Source: M0108 sp963841065 (lineage in GTDB: Bacteria > Pseudomonadota > Gammaproteobacteria > Chromatiales > Chromatiaceae). From it: a stretch of 64,000 nt of DNA. The stretch covers positions 115,979 to 179,978 of the forward strand of contig CAWJBI010000055.1 of NCBI GenBank assembly GCA_963841065.1. The letters are read 5' to 3'. This document shows, piece after piece, positions 1 through 9,735 of this stretch (the stretch's first letter is position 1; every line of letters begins with the position of its first letter). Both the position numbers and the translations under genes were made by a program. The notes under the pieces are model-generated. The model saw only the letters and a program-made list of their open reading frames with translations, did not search any database and was not told where the DNA came from.

Positions 1-237
1 GGCTTCCTGGAGTTGACCGATGCTGGGGAGCAGCGGCGCCGCTTCGAGCAAGATCAGGTCCAACGTCGCGACCTGGGCCTGGCGGTCCCGCCCCTGGACG
101 AGTGCTTCCTCGCCGCCCTGGAGGCGGGCTTGCCCGCCTCCTCCGGCGTTGCCTTGGGTCTGGATCGTCTGCTCATGGTCAAGATGGGCGCTAGCCACAT
201 CGACCAGGTGCTGGCCTTCCCCATCGAGCGGGCCTGA
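1..237 (+). CDS. epmA: EF-P beta-lysine ligase EpmA, 3' end
   Basis: The reading frame is open from base 1, so only about the last 78 residues are present. The fragment has the class II aminoacyl-tRNA synthetase motif 3 (GVALGLDRLLM) followed by HIDQVLAFP, the C-terminus typical of the lysyl-tRNA synthetase-like paralogue EpmA (GenX/PoxA). EpmA attaches (R)-beta-lysine to a conserved lysine of elongation factor P in the cytoplasm. LysS shares motif 3, but its tail normally reads differently and the protein continues further. The gene is followed after about 110 bp by a permease that lacks its N-terminus, an unusual junction. Confidence 0.85.
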   Translation, partial: GFLELTDAGEQRRRFEQDQVQRRDLGLAVPPLDECFLAALEAGLPASSGVALGLDRLLMVKMGASHIDQVLAFPIERA

Positions 238-349
238 GGGGTAAGGGTCCTCTTGGCTCACTACCCCCCGGCAGGCCTGACCGAGGGCTGGTGCCCTGCG
301 GTTTCCATAATCCCTGATCATCGGGGCTAGCCTGGACAAGACCGGACTC

Positions 350-1960
350 ATGTCGCAGGTGGCCTCCTTCATCCTGCGCGTGGGCGGCCGCACGGAGACT
401 CGTATCATCCCCATCATCTCCGGTACGGTAGCCTTCATCTCCAGCTTCATGCAGAACGTGGGTGCTGCCGCCCTCTTTTTGCCAGTCGTCAGCCGCATTT
501 CGGCGCGCACAGGCCTGCCTATGTCGCGGTTACTCATGCCCATGGGTTTCTGCGCCATCCTGGGCGGTACCGTGACCATGGTCGGGTCTAGCCCCCTGAT
601 TCTGCTCAACGACTTGATCCTGACCTCTAACCAAACCCTGCCCGAGGATGTGCGGATGGCCATCTTCCCTCTCTTCGCGGTTACGCCTATCGGGCTGGGC
701 CTGGTGATCACGGGCATCCTTTACTTCGTGCTGGCGGGTCGCTTCGTGCTGCCGGTACGCGCGAACGAGGGTCTGGAGGGGGCGAACACGATGCAGTATT
801 TCGCCGATACCTATGGCATGGAGGCCTTCGGTACGCATGAGGTTCGCGTCCCCGCTGACAGCCCGCTGGCCCGAGTCAACGTTGACGAGATGGAACGGCG
901 TTGGAAGGTGCGTAGTATTGGCATGGATAAGGGCGATGGGCTGCGCTTTGGTGCCTCTGGGGTCGATCGTAGCCTGGGAATCGGGGCGGGGACCATCCTT
1001 TGTCTGTTGGGATCGGATAAGAACTTCAAGACCTTTGTGGACGAGATGGGCGTCCAGGTCCACGCTGATCTGGAGTTCTTTGCCGACGCCCTTTCCCCGG
1101 CCAAGGCCGGTATCGCCGAGATTGTCATACCTCCCGCCTCTAGCCTCATCGGCAAGACTGCCCGCGAAGTCTGGTTGCGCAAGACCTATGGTTTGTCGTT
1201 ACTCGCAATACACCGGGGCACGGGTACGGTCAGTCTGGGTACGCTAGGCGTGCGCGACACCTCCTTTCAGGTGGGCGACGTCCTGGTGGTGCATACCACT
1301 TGGGCGGATCTCGCGCACCTGGAAAAAAACCGCAACTTCGTGGTGATTACCACCGAGTACCCCCACGAAGATTTACGTCCGCATAAACTGCTACCGGCTT
1401 TGGTATTTTTTGCCATCACGCTTGGGCTGGTACTCTTTACTAACTTGCGTCTCTCCGTCGCCCTGTTGACGGGGGCCTTGGGGATGGTGCTATCGGGGGT
1501 GCTGTCCATTGAGGAGGCCTACAAGGCGGTTAGTTGGAAGACGGTCTTCCTGCTCGCCTCCCTGATCCCATTGGGGGTGGCGGTCGATGGCTCGGGCACC
1601 GCGGCTTGGATCGCAACGGAGACCCTGCGAGTACTCGGGGCTATGCCGATCTGGGTCATCCAGGCGGCGATCGCCGTGCTCGCCACCTTCTTCACCCTGG
1701 TCATGTCCAACGTGGGCGCGACCGTACTCCTCGTGCCCTTGGCCGTGAGTATCGCTATCGGGGCCGGGACAAATCCGGCGGTCTTTGCGCTAACCGTGGC
1801 CATCTCCACCTCTAACTCCTTCCTCATCCCGACCCATCAGGTCAATGCTCTGCTCATGGGCCCTGGGGGTTACCGGGTTCCGGACTTTTTACGCGCCGGC
1901 GGCATCATGACCATCTTGTTCTTGCTGGTTTCCCAGACCATGATCAACCTGGTTTTCTGA
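350..1960 (+). CDS. SLC13-type permease with RCK_C domains, N-terminally truncated
   Basis: This is a divalent anion/sodium symporter-family (SLC13/ArsB-like) inner-membrane protein. It has a membrane block with the SFMQNVGAAALFLPV motif (about residues 30-55), two central TrkA-C/RCK_C regions (about 150-340), and a second membrane half with the matching MSNVGATVLLVPLA motif (about 455-470). Family members are usually near 600 residues. Here only 536 follow the first ATG. The codons before it (roughly 314-349) still encode family-like sequence (LIIGASLDKTGL), but that frame is stopped by a TAA just upstream. The first two or three helices are therefore missing, and only 113 bp separate it from epmA. 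It may be a deletion remnant or a misassembly. Substrate could be sulfate or another anion; this is not resolved. Confidence 0.75.
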   Translation: MSQVASFILRVGGRTETRIIPIISGTVAFISSFMQNVGAAALFLPVVSRISARTGLPMSRLLMPMGFCAILGGTVTMVGSSPLILLNDLILTSNQTLPEDVRMAIFPLFAVTPIGLGLVITGILYFVLAGRFVLPVRANEGLEGANTMQYFADTYGMEAFGTHEVRVPADSPLARVNVDEMERRWKVRSIGMDKGDGLRFGASGVDRSLGIGAGTILCLLGSDKNFKTFVDEMGVQVHADLEFFADALSPAKAGIAEIVIPPASSLIGKTAREVWLRKTYGLSLLAIHRGTGTVSLGTLGVRDTSFQVGDVLVVHTTWADLAHLEKNRNFVVITTEYPHEDLRPHKLLPALVFFAITLGLVLFTNLRLSVALLTGALGMVLSGVLSIEEAYKAVSWKTVFLLASLIPLGVAVDGSGTAAWIATETLRVLGAMPIWVIQAAIAVLATFFTLVMSNVGATVLLVPLAVSIAIGAGTNPAVFALTVAISTSNSFLIPTHQVNALLMGPGGYRVPDFLRAGGIMTILFLLVSQTMINLVF

Positions 1961-2021
1961 TTGATGGATGCGAATGACGGTAACCTCTCCGCAGACAAAT
2001 GCCAAAACGCGCGACCCCAGG

Positions 2022-3218
2022 ATGCCGAAACAAGACAAAATCTATCCGACGCAGGGCTTTGCAACCCGCGCCATCCATCATGCCTACGACCCCTACGCAG
2101 GCCATGGCGCCCTGAATCCTCCCCTCTATCTCAGTTCCACCTACTGCTTCCCCACCGTGGCGGAGGGCACGGCCCGTTTCGCCGGCGAGCAGGCGGGATT
2201 CGTCTATTCCCGCGTCGGCAATCCCACGACCTGCCTGCTGGAGGAACGGCTTGCCAATCTGGAGCAGGGCGAGGCGGCGCTGGTCACGGCCTCGGGCCAG
2301 GGGGCGACCACCTCCCTGCTCTGGACCCTGCTCGCCCCCGGCGATGAGCTGATCGCGGACCAGACCCTCTACGGCTGCACCTTTGCCTTCTTTCATCAGG
2401 GGCTGGAGAAGTTTGGCGTCAAGGTCCGGCATCTGGACCTGACCGAGCCGGCGAATCTGGAGGCCGCCATCTCCGCCAGGACCCGCCTGGTCTTCTTCGA
2501 GTCACCCGCCAACCCCAACATGCGCCTGGTCGATATCGCCGCCATCGCCGCCATCGCCCGCCGCCACGGCGCCCTGACGGTGGTGGATAACACCTACTGC
2601 ACCCCCTACCTGCAACGCCCCCTGGAGTGGGGAGCCGACTTTGTCGTCCACTCCGCCACCAAGTATCTCGGGGGTCATGGCGACCTGCTGGCCGGGGCCA
2701 TCGTGGGGCCCAAGGCGGCCCTGGACGAGGTGCGTTATGTGGGCATCAAGGACATGACGGGCGCCGTCCTGTCCTCCCAGGATGCCTTTCTGGTGCTGCG
2801 CGGACTCAAGACCCTGGCCCTGCGCATGGACCGTCACTGCCTCAATGCCCAGCGGGTGGCGGCCTATCTCGCCGCCCATCCCCAGGTGGCCATCGTTCAC
2901 TACCCGGGCCTGGATTCCTTCCCGCAGTACGCCCTGGCCCAGCGGCAGATGGCACAGCCGGGCGGCATGGTCGCCTTCGAGTTGAAAGGGGGCATCGCCG
3001 CGGGCCGGCGCTTCATGGATGCCCTGCGCCTCTTTACCCGTGCCGTCAGCCTGGGCGATGCCGAGAGCCTGGCCCAACACCCCGCCAGCATGACCCATGC
3101 GGTTTACAGCCTGGAGGAGCGGGCCGCCCATTTCATCAGCGAGGGCCTGGTGCGCCTCTCCGTGGGCCTGGAGGATAGCGAGGATTTGCTGGCCGATCTG
3201 GAACAGGCTTTAGCCTGA
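2022..3218 (+). CDS. mdeA: Methionine gamma-lyase
   Basis: PLP-dependent Cys/Met metabolism enzyme of about 398 residues. Methionine gamma-lyase splits L-methionine to methanethiol, 2-oxobutyrate and ammonia. The sequence closely follows the Pseudomonas enzyme throughout: FATRAIHH at the start, TLYGCTFAF with the active-site cysteine characteristic of this enzyme, ESPANPNM, VDNTYCTPYLQRPLE, the PLP-lysine motif SATKYLGGHGD, and SVGLEDSEDLL at the end. I chose the ATG at 2022, which gives the family's usual N-terminus. An in-frame ATG at 1968 would add 18 residues with no family similarity. It follows the permease by about 60 bp on the same strand. Cystathionine gamma-synthase or O-succinylhomoserine sulfhydrylase is less likely because of the cysteine motif. 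Confidence 0.85.
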   Translation: MPKQDKIYPTQGFATRAIHHAYDPYAGHGALNPPLYLSSTYCFPTVAEGTARFAGEQAGFVYSRVGNPTTCLLEERLANLEQGEAALVTASGQGATTSLLWTLLAPGDELIADQTLYGCTFAFFHQGLEKFGVKVRHLDLTEPANLEAAISARTRLVFFESPANPNMRLVDIAAIAAIARRHGALTVVDNTYCTPYLQRPLEWGADFVVHSATKYLGGHGDLLAGAIVGPKAALDEVRYVGIKDMTGAVLSSQDAFLVLRGLKTLALRMDRHCLNAQRVAAYLAAHPQVAIVHYPGLDSFPQYALAQRQMAQPGGMVAFELKGGIAAGRRFMDALRLFTRAVSLGDAESLAQHPASMTHAVYSLEERAAHFISEGLVRLSVGLEDSEDLLADLEQALA

Positions 3219-3379
3219 AACTGAGTCGGTAAGGACCCGAGGAGGGGCGAATCAGGATTCAGAGAGTGATCCTGATCAGGTCCTTGGATGGCCGCGCTGG
3301 CAATGCCATCCAAGGGCAGGGTTGTCCAGGAAAGAGGGGTCGCCCGGTCCCTGGGTAGTCGTGACGGAGCCTGGGTGAT

Positions 3380-5506
3380 CTAACCCCGCATGGGCAAGGG
3401 CAGGCACATCATGTCATCCGCCGCGTCGGCCCCGAGCCTCTCGTAGATAGAAGCCAGGGCCTTGTCATCGGTGGCGAAGATATTCCGGTCGCCGATGAGG
3501 TCGAAGAGGCCAGTGGCGCGCATCACGTCCAGGATCTGCTTCTTAAGACCGGAGAAGACGAGCTCGACGCCGGACTCGCGCAGCCGTTCCACCAGGTGGT
3601 GAACCACCTCCTCGCCCGAGGAGTCGATCCGGTTGATGCCGTTGCCGACCACCAGCAGATATTTGGCCTCTTTATGGGTAGCCACGGCCTCTAGTACCGC
3701 GTCCTCGAAATGGGCGACATTGGCGAAGTAGAGGGCGCCGTCGAAGCGCAGGGCGATGACGTGGTTGCTGGTGATCAGGCCCGGGTTAACCTTGATGTCG
3801 CGCAGGGTGCCGTCGGGGAAGCGGCCGAGGATGGCCACCCGCGGCTTCATGGTGCGATAGAGGTAGAGCAGGATGGCCAGGGCGGCGCCGATGAGGATGC
3901 CCTTGTCCAGGTGGGGAGCGGCGATGAGGGTCAGCACGAAGGTCGCCAGGGCGACGAAGCCATCGGCGCGGCTGGCCTGCCAGGTGTGCTTGAGGGCCTG
4001 GGGGGTGATCAGGCTGGTCACCGCCAGCAGAATGATAACCGCCAGGGTCGCCTTGGGCAGGTAGTAGAGGAAAGGCGTCAGGAATACCAGGGTCACGGCC
4101 ACGAAGAGCCCGTTGAAAACCATGGCAAAGCCAGTCTTGGCCCCGGCCTGAAGGTTGATGGCCGAGCCGGTGAAGGAGCCACAGGCGGGATAGGCCTGGA
4201 AGAAGGATCCGCCGATGTTGGCCAGCCCCTGGCCGATGAGTTCCTGGTTGGGGTCCAGGCGCTGCTTGGTCTGGGCCGCCAGGGCCTTGGCCATGGAGAT
4301 CGACTCCATGAAGGCGACCAGGGCAATGATAAGGGCCGCCGAGAGGAGTTGCAGCACGGTGTCCAGGCTCAGGGGCGGGACGCGAAAGGCTGGCAGACCG
4401 GCGGGGATCTTGCCGACGACGTCGCCGCCGCCCACCAGTTGCACCTCGCCCTTTTCGATCTTTTTGATATGCCAATGACGGTCACCGACCGCGACAGCCT
4501 CAGGGACCGCGTCGACCAGATAGAACTTGGCCGGCTGGTCTTCCGGAGCCTCGGCGCGGACGAAGTTTAGCTTGCGGATGGCGCGCATGCGCTCCTTGTT
4601 CTCGATTTCCAGGGCGGCGATATCCACCCGAGCCAGCACGATGTGATGCTGCAGATAGGCAGCGGAGCGGTCATCGTCCAGCTTCTCCAGTGCGCGCAGG
4701 TAGGTGGATTGCGAGGTCACTTCCGCCAGCAGGTCGCTTAGGCGTTGGTCCGTCTCGGCGTATTGGGTCACTAGGTCCCGCGCCGCTGTATCGGTGATCA
4801 GGTCGGCACCAACTTTGGTCTTATGCTCGAATTTCAGCAGGGTGCTGGCGAGGATGGTCACCACCACCGCAATGAGGACGCTGAGCTTGGACAGCGCCGG
4901 GATCTTCTTCAGGCCCAGCATGAGCGCCAGGGCAAAGACCGACATAGCCAGGGTCGGCAGGTGGGTCTGGGGCAGATAGCCGAGCATCTCCCAGATATCG
5001 ACCAGGAAAGAATCGCTGCGGCCCTTGGGGATGCCCAGCAGCATGTCAAGTTGGGACAGGGCGATGATGATGGCCGCCGCGTTCATGAAGCCCAGGATGA
5101 CCGGGTGGGAGACGAAGTTGACGATGGTCCCCAGCTTGAGGACACCGAGGGAGAGCTGGATGATACCGACCAGCAAGGCCAGCACCAGGGCCAGGCCGAT
5201 GAACTCCTCGGAGAAGGGGACGGCGAAGGGGGTGATGGCCGCTGCCGTCATGAGGGAGACGATGGCTACGGGTCCGGTCGACAGTTGCCGCGATGAACCC
5301 CAGAGTGCCCCCAGCACCGCCGGCACTAGGGCGACGTAGAGGCCGAAATAGACTGGCAGGCCGGAGAGTTGGGCATAGGCCATGGCCTTGGGCACCAGTA
5401 CCAAGGCGCCGGTGATGCCCGCGATCACGTCGCCACGCAACAGGTGTCCACTGATCGGGAACCAGGCGATGAAAGGAAAAAGCCGCAAGAGCCACTTGTT
5501 CATCAT
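3380..5506 (-). CDS. SulP (SLC26) anion permease with STAS domain and large loop insert
   Basis: Inner-membrane SulP transporter of 708 residues, longer than the usual 560-600. The N-terminal half has the family signature (GDVIAGITGALVLVPKAMAYAQLSGLP) and multiple helices. The second membrane half starts after VGKIPAGLP near residue 370. A C-terminal STAS domain follows (about 560-690). The extra length is a hydrophilic, helix-rich segment at about residues 225-370 in a loop expected outside the cytoplasm. The substrate (sulfate, bicarbonate or another anion) cannot be read from sequence. It is the second gene of a minus-strand pair with a paralogue sharing the same insert, probably one operon from the sigma54 promoter near 8070. 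Confidence 0.85.
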   Translation of the reverse strand: MMNKWLLRLFPFIAWFPISGHLLRGDVIAGITGALVLVPKAMAYAQLSGLPVYFGLYVALVPAVLGALWGSSRQLSTGPVAIVSLMTAAAITPFAVPFSEEFIGLALVLALLVGIIQLSLGVLKLGTIVNFVSHPVILGFMNAAAIIIALSQLDMLLGIPKGRSDSFLVDIWEMLGYLPQTHLPTLAMSVFALALMLGLKKIPALSKLSVLIAVVVTILASTLLKFEHKTKVGADLITDTAARDLVTQYAETDQRLSDLLAEVTSQSTYLRALEKLDDDRSAAYLQHHIVLARVDIAALEIENKERMRAIRKLNFVRAEAPEDQPAKFYLVDAVPEAVAVGDRHWHIKKIEKGEVQLVGGGDVVGKIPAGLPAFRVPPLSLDTVLQLLSAALIIALVAFMESISMAKALAAQTKQRLDPNQELIGQGLANIGGSFFQAYPACGSFTGSAINLQAGAKTGFAMVFNGLFVAVTLVFLTPFLYYLPKATLAVIILLAVTSLITPQALKHTWQASRADGFVALATFVLTLIAAPHLDKGILIGAALAILLYLYRTMKPRVAILGRFPDGTLRDIKVNPGLITSNHVIALRFDGALYFANVAHFEDAVLEAVATHKEAKYLLVVGNGINRIDSSGEEVVHHLVERLRESGVELVFSGLKKQILDVMRATGLFDLIGDRNIFATDDKALASIYERLGADAADDMMCLPLPMRG

Positions 5507-5902
5507 GGTTCGATGACCCGCGTAAAGGCAGAGCCGAAAGGCCCAGTGAAGACGGAAGGCCGGTCGTCGCAGCTATCATTGCTTAATGCAATGACAGGGT
5601 TGCACAACGCACGAAAGTCTAGCAGAAGGCCGGGGAGCGGTGGATGGGTTTTTTATGCGAATAAAAGAAAATACTAATAATCTGGCGCCGTGACCCACGC
5701 AACCTGGAGAAGCGGGAGACTATTTCCAGAGGGAGTGCTGGGTGTTGTGCGGCTTGCAGCCGCTATCAGGCACTGCCAATGCCCGCAAGGGGTTGCGGGA
5801 TTAGGCCTGATTTCGCGGAGGGGACCGCCCGGCGGCGGAGCCACCGGGCGGAGCTATCAGGAGCGCCCCGTCTGTCCGGCGAGGGCCATGGCCCGGAAGG
5901 GA
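5507..5902. other. Gap between the two SulP genes
   Basis: No plausible gene in these 396 bases. A perfect 8-bp inverted repeat (CCGCCCGG at 5825-5832, CCGGGCGG at 5844-5851) lies just past the stop of the upstream SulP gene but has no T-run after it on the minus strand, so it is at best a weak attenuator. An AT-rich stretch at about 5645-5685 could hold a second promoter for the downstream SulP gene. Confidence 0.5.
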
Positions 5903-7990
5903 TCATCCTCTGCCATCCACCCCCAGCCGCTGGTGAATGGCGGCAATGGCCTGCCCTTCGGTGGCGAAGATGTTGTCCACGCCAATGAGGTCGAAGAGGC
6001 CGGTGCGGCGCATGACGTCGAGGATCTGCTTCTTGAGCCCGGAAAAGACGATCTGAGTGCCGCGATCCCGCAAGCGCGCCACCAGGTGATGAACCACCTC
6101 TTCCCCGGAGGCATCGAGTTGGTTGATGCCATCTCCCACCACCAAGAGCCATTTGGCATCCGGCTTGGCGGCCACCGCCTCCAGGATATTGTCCTCGAAA
6201 TAGGACACATTGGCGAAATAGAGAGAGCCATCGAAGCGGATAGCGTTGATGTGCGGACTGGTCGGCAGGTCCGGGTGGACCTTGAGGTCGCGCAGGGTGC
6301 CGTCCTTGCAGCGGCCCAGAATGGCGACGCGCGGCTTCATGGTGCGGAACAGGTAGAGGAGGATGGCCAGGCCGGCGCCGACCAGGATGCCCTCGTCCAG
6401 ATGGGGGGCAAAGGCCAGGGTGGCGACGAAGGTCACGATGGCGGCGATGCCATCGTGACGGCTGGCCTCCCAGGCATGCTTGACCGCCTCGATGTTTACC
6501 AGGCCGATGACCGCCATGATGATGATGGCCGCCAGCACCGCCTGAGGCAGGTGGTAGAGTAGGGGGGTCAGGAAAAGGAGGGTGATGAGCACGAAGAGGG
6601 CGGTGAAGACGGACGAGAGCCCGCTGCGGGCGCCAGCGTCAAAGTTCACCGCCGAGCGTGAGAATGAGCCGGAAGCTGGAAAGGCCTGGCTGAAGCCGCC
6701 GAGGATATTGGCCAGGCCCTGGCCGATGAGTTCCTGGTTGGGGTCCACCTTCTGTTTTGCCTTGGTGGCCAGGGCCTTGGCGATGGAGATGGCCTCCATG
6801 AAGCCCACCAGGGAGATGACGATGGCTGCCGTCAGCAGACTGCCGATGGCATCCAGGCTCAGGCTGGGCAGTGCCAGCGCCGGCAGGCCCTCCGGGATGC
6901 GGCCCACCACTTCGCCGCCCCCCACCAGCTTGAAGCCCTCGCCCTTAACACCGCGAATGCTGTAATGGGCGCCATCCGTCCTGGCGCCGGCCGGAACCTG
7001 GTCCAGGCGATAGAGGCCCAGGGTGGCGCCCTGGGCGTCGATGACCCGCGCTACAGGTACCTGGCGCAGTTCCTTCTTCAGGATGCCGTCAGTCCCTCGG
7101 CCTCGGTGGTGGCGATGGTGGCCAGGTCCAATTCATAGCCCAGGCGCGCCGCTTCGCCCGCGCTGCTGGGCATCGCGCCGCGCCTCCTTCAGCGCTACCA
7201 TCAGGCTGGCCTTGGTCTCCGCCAGTCGGGATTCTTCCAGTTGGGCCTTGCCGAGATCGGCGACCAGCCCCGTCAGGGCGGGGTCCGCGATCTGGTCCGC
7301 CCGGCCCTCCAGGTTTTTCTCGAAGCCAATGGCCCAGGACAAGGTGGTGGTCAGGGCCACGGCAATGAGGACACCGGGCCATTTCCGTTTATATTTCTTA
7401 ATGCCCCACATGAGCCCGAGGGCCAGCGAGCCCATGGCCAGGGTGGGCCAGTGGGTATCGCCGATCTGGGCGAAGACGCCGGCAATGTCGTGCATGAAAC
7501 TCTCGGAGCGCCCCATGGGCACGCCAAACAGCTTGGAGATCTGGGATAGGCCAATGATGAGGGCCGCGGCGTTGGTGAAACCGACGATTACCGGGTGCGA
7601 CAGAAAATTGACCACCACCCCCAGCTTAAAGAGGCCCAGTACTAATTGGGTCACGCCGACCAGCAGGGCGAGCAGGATGGCCAGGGCGATGAATTGGGGT
7701 GAGCCTGGTGCCGCCAGCGGGGTCAGGGCCGAGGCCGTGAGCAGGGACACCACCGCCACCGGCCCGGTGCTCAGAAAGACGCTGGAACCAAAGAGGGACG
7801 CGATCGCTACCGGCAGGAAGGCGGCGTAGAGACCGAAATAGGGCGGCAGCCCGGCGAGTTGGGCATAGGCCATGGATTGGGGAATCAGGACCAGGGCTAC
7901 CGTGATGCCCGCCAGAAAATCGGCCTTGGCCGTATCACCCCGGAGGGGAAACCAGTGCAGAAAGGGAAGAAAGCGCGTCAGCTTGTTCAT
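5903..7990 (-). CDS. SulP (SLC26) anion permease with STAS domain, frameshifted
   Basis: Paralogue of the neighbouring SulP gene: the N-terminus (MNKLTRFLPFLHWFP), signature (GITVALVLIPQSMAYAQLAGLP), central insert, VGRIPEGLP motif and C-terminal STAS domain align along the length. The 5' two thirds of the N-terminal half is open from 7990 to about 7133. Homology then passes through a second frame (LGYELDLATIATTEAEG) and a third (KKELRQVPVARVIDAQG) before joining the frame that ends at 5903. At least two single-base indels near 7080-7150 are needed, probably sequence error. The ATG at 7990 matches the paralogue's start; an in-frame ATG at 7999 is also possible. It is the first gene of the pair, directly downstream of a sigma54-type promoter and divergent from a sigma54-activator two-component system. 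Confidence 0.8.
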
Positions 7991-8064
7991 GGGGTACATA
8001 CAACCGTTCGGGTTAGCGCCAGCGACGGGGTAGGATTAGGCCGCCAGTCGATCCAAAACCTATA

Positions 8065-8080
8065 AGCAAGAAGAGCGCCA
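8065..8080 (-). promoter_or_regulatory. Sigma54 (-24/-12) promoter for the SulP pair
   Basis: On the minus strand the sequence reads TGGCGCTCTTCTTGCT. It has GG and GC separated by exactly 10 bases and a perfect TTGC, close to the RpoN consensus TGGCAC-N5-TTGC. The -12 element lies about 70 bp before the SulP start codon, and a NtrC-family activator is encoded divergently next door. The match is seen directly; use by sigma54 is inferred. Confidence 0.65.
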
Positions 8081-8271
8081 GTACCTGAGATCAGGCAACT
8101 TCTTGTTTTTAAGTCATACGGATCGTTGAGTTTCGCCCGAGCAGCCTTAGGTCGTTGCATACGGCAATATCTTGGTCCGAAATCCAGTCCCCTCCCGGGA
8201 AATTTTGCTTTACCGCCCATCAAGTTGCGATTTTCAACCTATTTCTGACCGTCAGGGCTAAAATTGCCACC

Positions 8272-9735
8272 ATGCACTCCCTGCAAGGCAAGATCGTCCT
8301 CGTCTATCTGGCCTTGGCCACCTTGGCGGTCTGCCTATCCCTGCTCGTCTTGGTGGAACTGAGACTCATGGCCGCCAAAGTCGAGGCCAGCAGCCAGGTG
8401 GCCGAGTTCTTCGATACTACCCTAGAAGTGCGGCGCTTCGAAAAGAACCATTTCCTCTATGGCCAGCCGGAGGATCTGGCTGAAAACCGTCGCTACACGG
8501 CCCTGGCCCTGGACTTGCTCGAACGGGAACCCCGCACCTTCGCTGCCCTCGTGGGCGAGCCGGCGGTGGCGCTCCTGAAAGGGGATCTGCGGCGCTACGC
8601 CAATCTGATGGCTGGGTTGGCCCAGTGGCCCGAGGACGATGCCCTGGCCGTCCAGGTGCGTGCCTTGGGCAAGGCCAGCGTCACCGCTGGCGAGGATTTA
8701 GCCCGGCTCAACCGTCAGGGTCTGCGCGAGGCGCTTGATGCCTATCAGCGCAACCTGATTATCTCGATCGTGGCCGTCGTTGCCCTGCTGGCCCTGGCTG
8801 GCGTTCTGCTCGCGCGCTGGGTCACCCGGCCACTCAAGATCATGGAGGCGCGCATGGAGGCGGTAGCGCATGGGAGTCTGACGAGACTCGAGCCGGATGT
8901 TCGCGAGCGCGAACTGGCCTCCCTTGGCCGTGCCTTCAATCATGTTATGGACGAGCTGGAGCGCCGCCAGCGCAATCTGGTCCGCTCGGAGAAGCTGGCC
9001 TCCCTGGGCACCCTCCTGTCAGGAGTCGCCCATGAGTTGAATAACCCCATCTCCAACATCTCCGCTTCGGCCCAGATCCTCGCCGCCGAGCCGGATGCCG
9101 CGGCTGAGTTCCGCCACGAGTTGTTGGTCGACATCGACCAGGAGTCCCGGCGCGCGGCGCGTATCGTCCGTTCTCTCCTCGACTACAATCGCGAACGCGG
9201 CTTGGCCTCGCAACCCGTTGCCCTCTCCGGGCTGGTGGAAGAGACCTTGGGTTTTCTCAGGACCCAGCGCGGTCCCGAGGTCGTGGTGCGGGTTGCGATA
9301 CCGGCGGACCTCGAGGTCACCGCCGATCGGCCTCGTCTGCAACAGGCCCTGGTCAACCTCATTGGCAACGCCTTGGAGGCCATGGGGGAGAAGGGCGAGC
9401 TGAGCATCCATGCCCATCGCGGGGAGGCCTGGCATCTGGGTCTGTGGGGTAGCGATGGCTTCGCGCAGGGCACCCCCGTCATCGATCTTCTGATCGCCGA
9501 TACGGGTCCCGGTATTCCGGCCAAGGTGCTGCCGCGCGTCTTCGACCCCTTTTTCACCACCAAGCCGGTCGGCCAGGGTAGTGGTCTTGGGCTTTTCATC
9601 GTCCACCAGATTGTCGAGGAGCATGGCGGATGGATTGGCGCCGAGAATCTGGCGAGTGGGGGCACCTGCTTCCACATCCGCTTGCCGGACAGGCCCGACC
9701 ACGCCGATGCAACTCTTTACGAGGGTCAGCCATGA
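8272..9735 (+). CDS. Membrane sensor histidine kinase (partner of sigma54 activator)
   Basis: A 487-residue inner-membrane kinase counted from the ATG at 8272. The longer frame from 8155 adds 39 residues without a kinase-like start. Order: TM1 (about 10-30); an extracytoplasmic helical domain with a RRFEKNHFLY motif like those in helical-bundle chemoreceptor domains; TM2 (about 165-185); HAMP; HisKA with the phospho-accepting His in GVAHELNNPISNI; and HATPase_c with N, G1 (DTGPGIP) and G2 (GSGLGLFIV) boxes. The stop overlaps the next ATG (ATGA), so it is co-translated with its response regulator. It is paralogous to the kinase at 14394. The signal sensed is unknown; the divergent SulP genes suggest an anion or sulfur cue. 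Confidence 0.88.
   Translation: MHSLQGKIVLVYLALATLAVCLSLLVLVELRLMAAKVEASSQVAEFFDTTLEVRRFEKNHFLYGQPEDLAENRRYTALALDLLEREPRTFAALVGEPAVALLKGDLRRYANLMAGLAQWPEDDALAVQVRALGKASVTAGEDLARLNRQGLREALDAYQRNLIISIVAVVALLALAGVLLARWVTRPLKIMEARMEAVAHGSLTRLEPDVRERELASLGRAFNHVMDELERRQRNLVRSEKLASLGTLLSGVAHELNNPISNISASAQILAAEPDAAAEFRHELLVDIDQESRRAARIVRSLLDYNRERGLASQPVALSGLVEETLGFLRTQRGPEVVVRVAIPADLEVTADRPRLQQALVNLIGNALEAMGEKGELSIHAHRGEAWHLGLWGSDGFAQGTPVIDLLIADTGPGIPAKVLPRVFDPFFTTKPVGQGSGLGLFIVHQIVEEHGGWIGAENLASGGTCFHIRLPDRPDHADATLYEGQP

Noticed and set aside
5825..5851. Hairpin between the SulP genes as a terminator
   Set aside because: The stem is perfect but no T-run follows on the minus strand, and the next gene appears to belong to the same operon.
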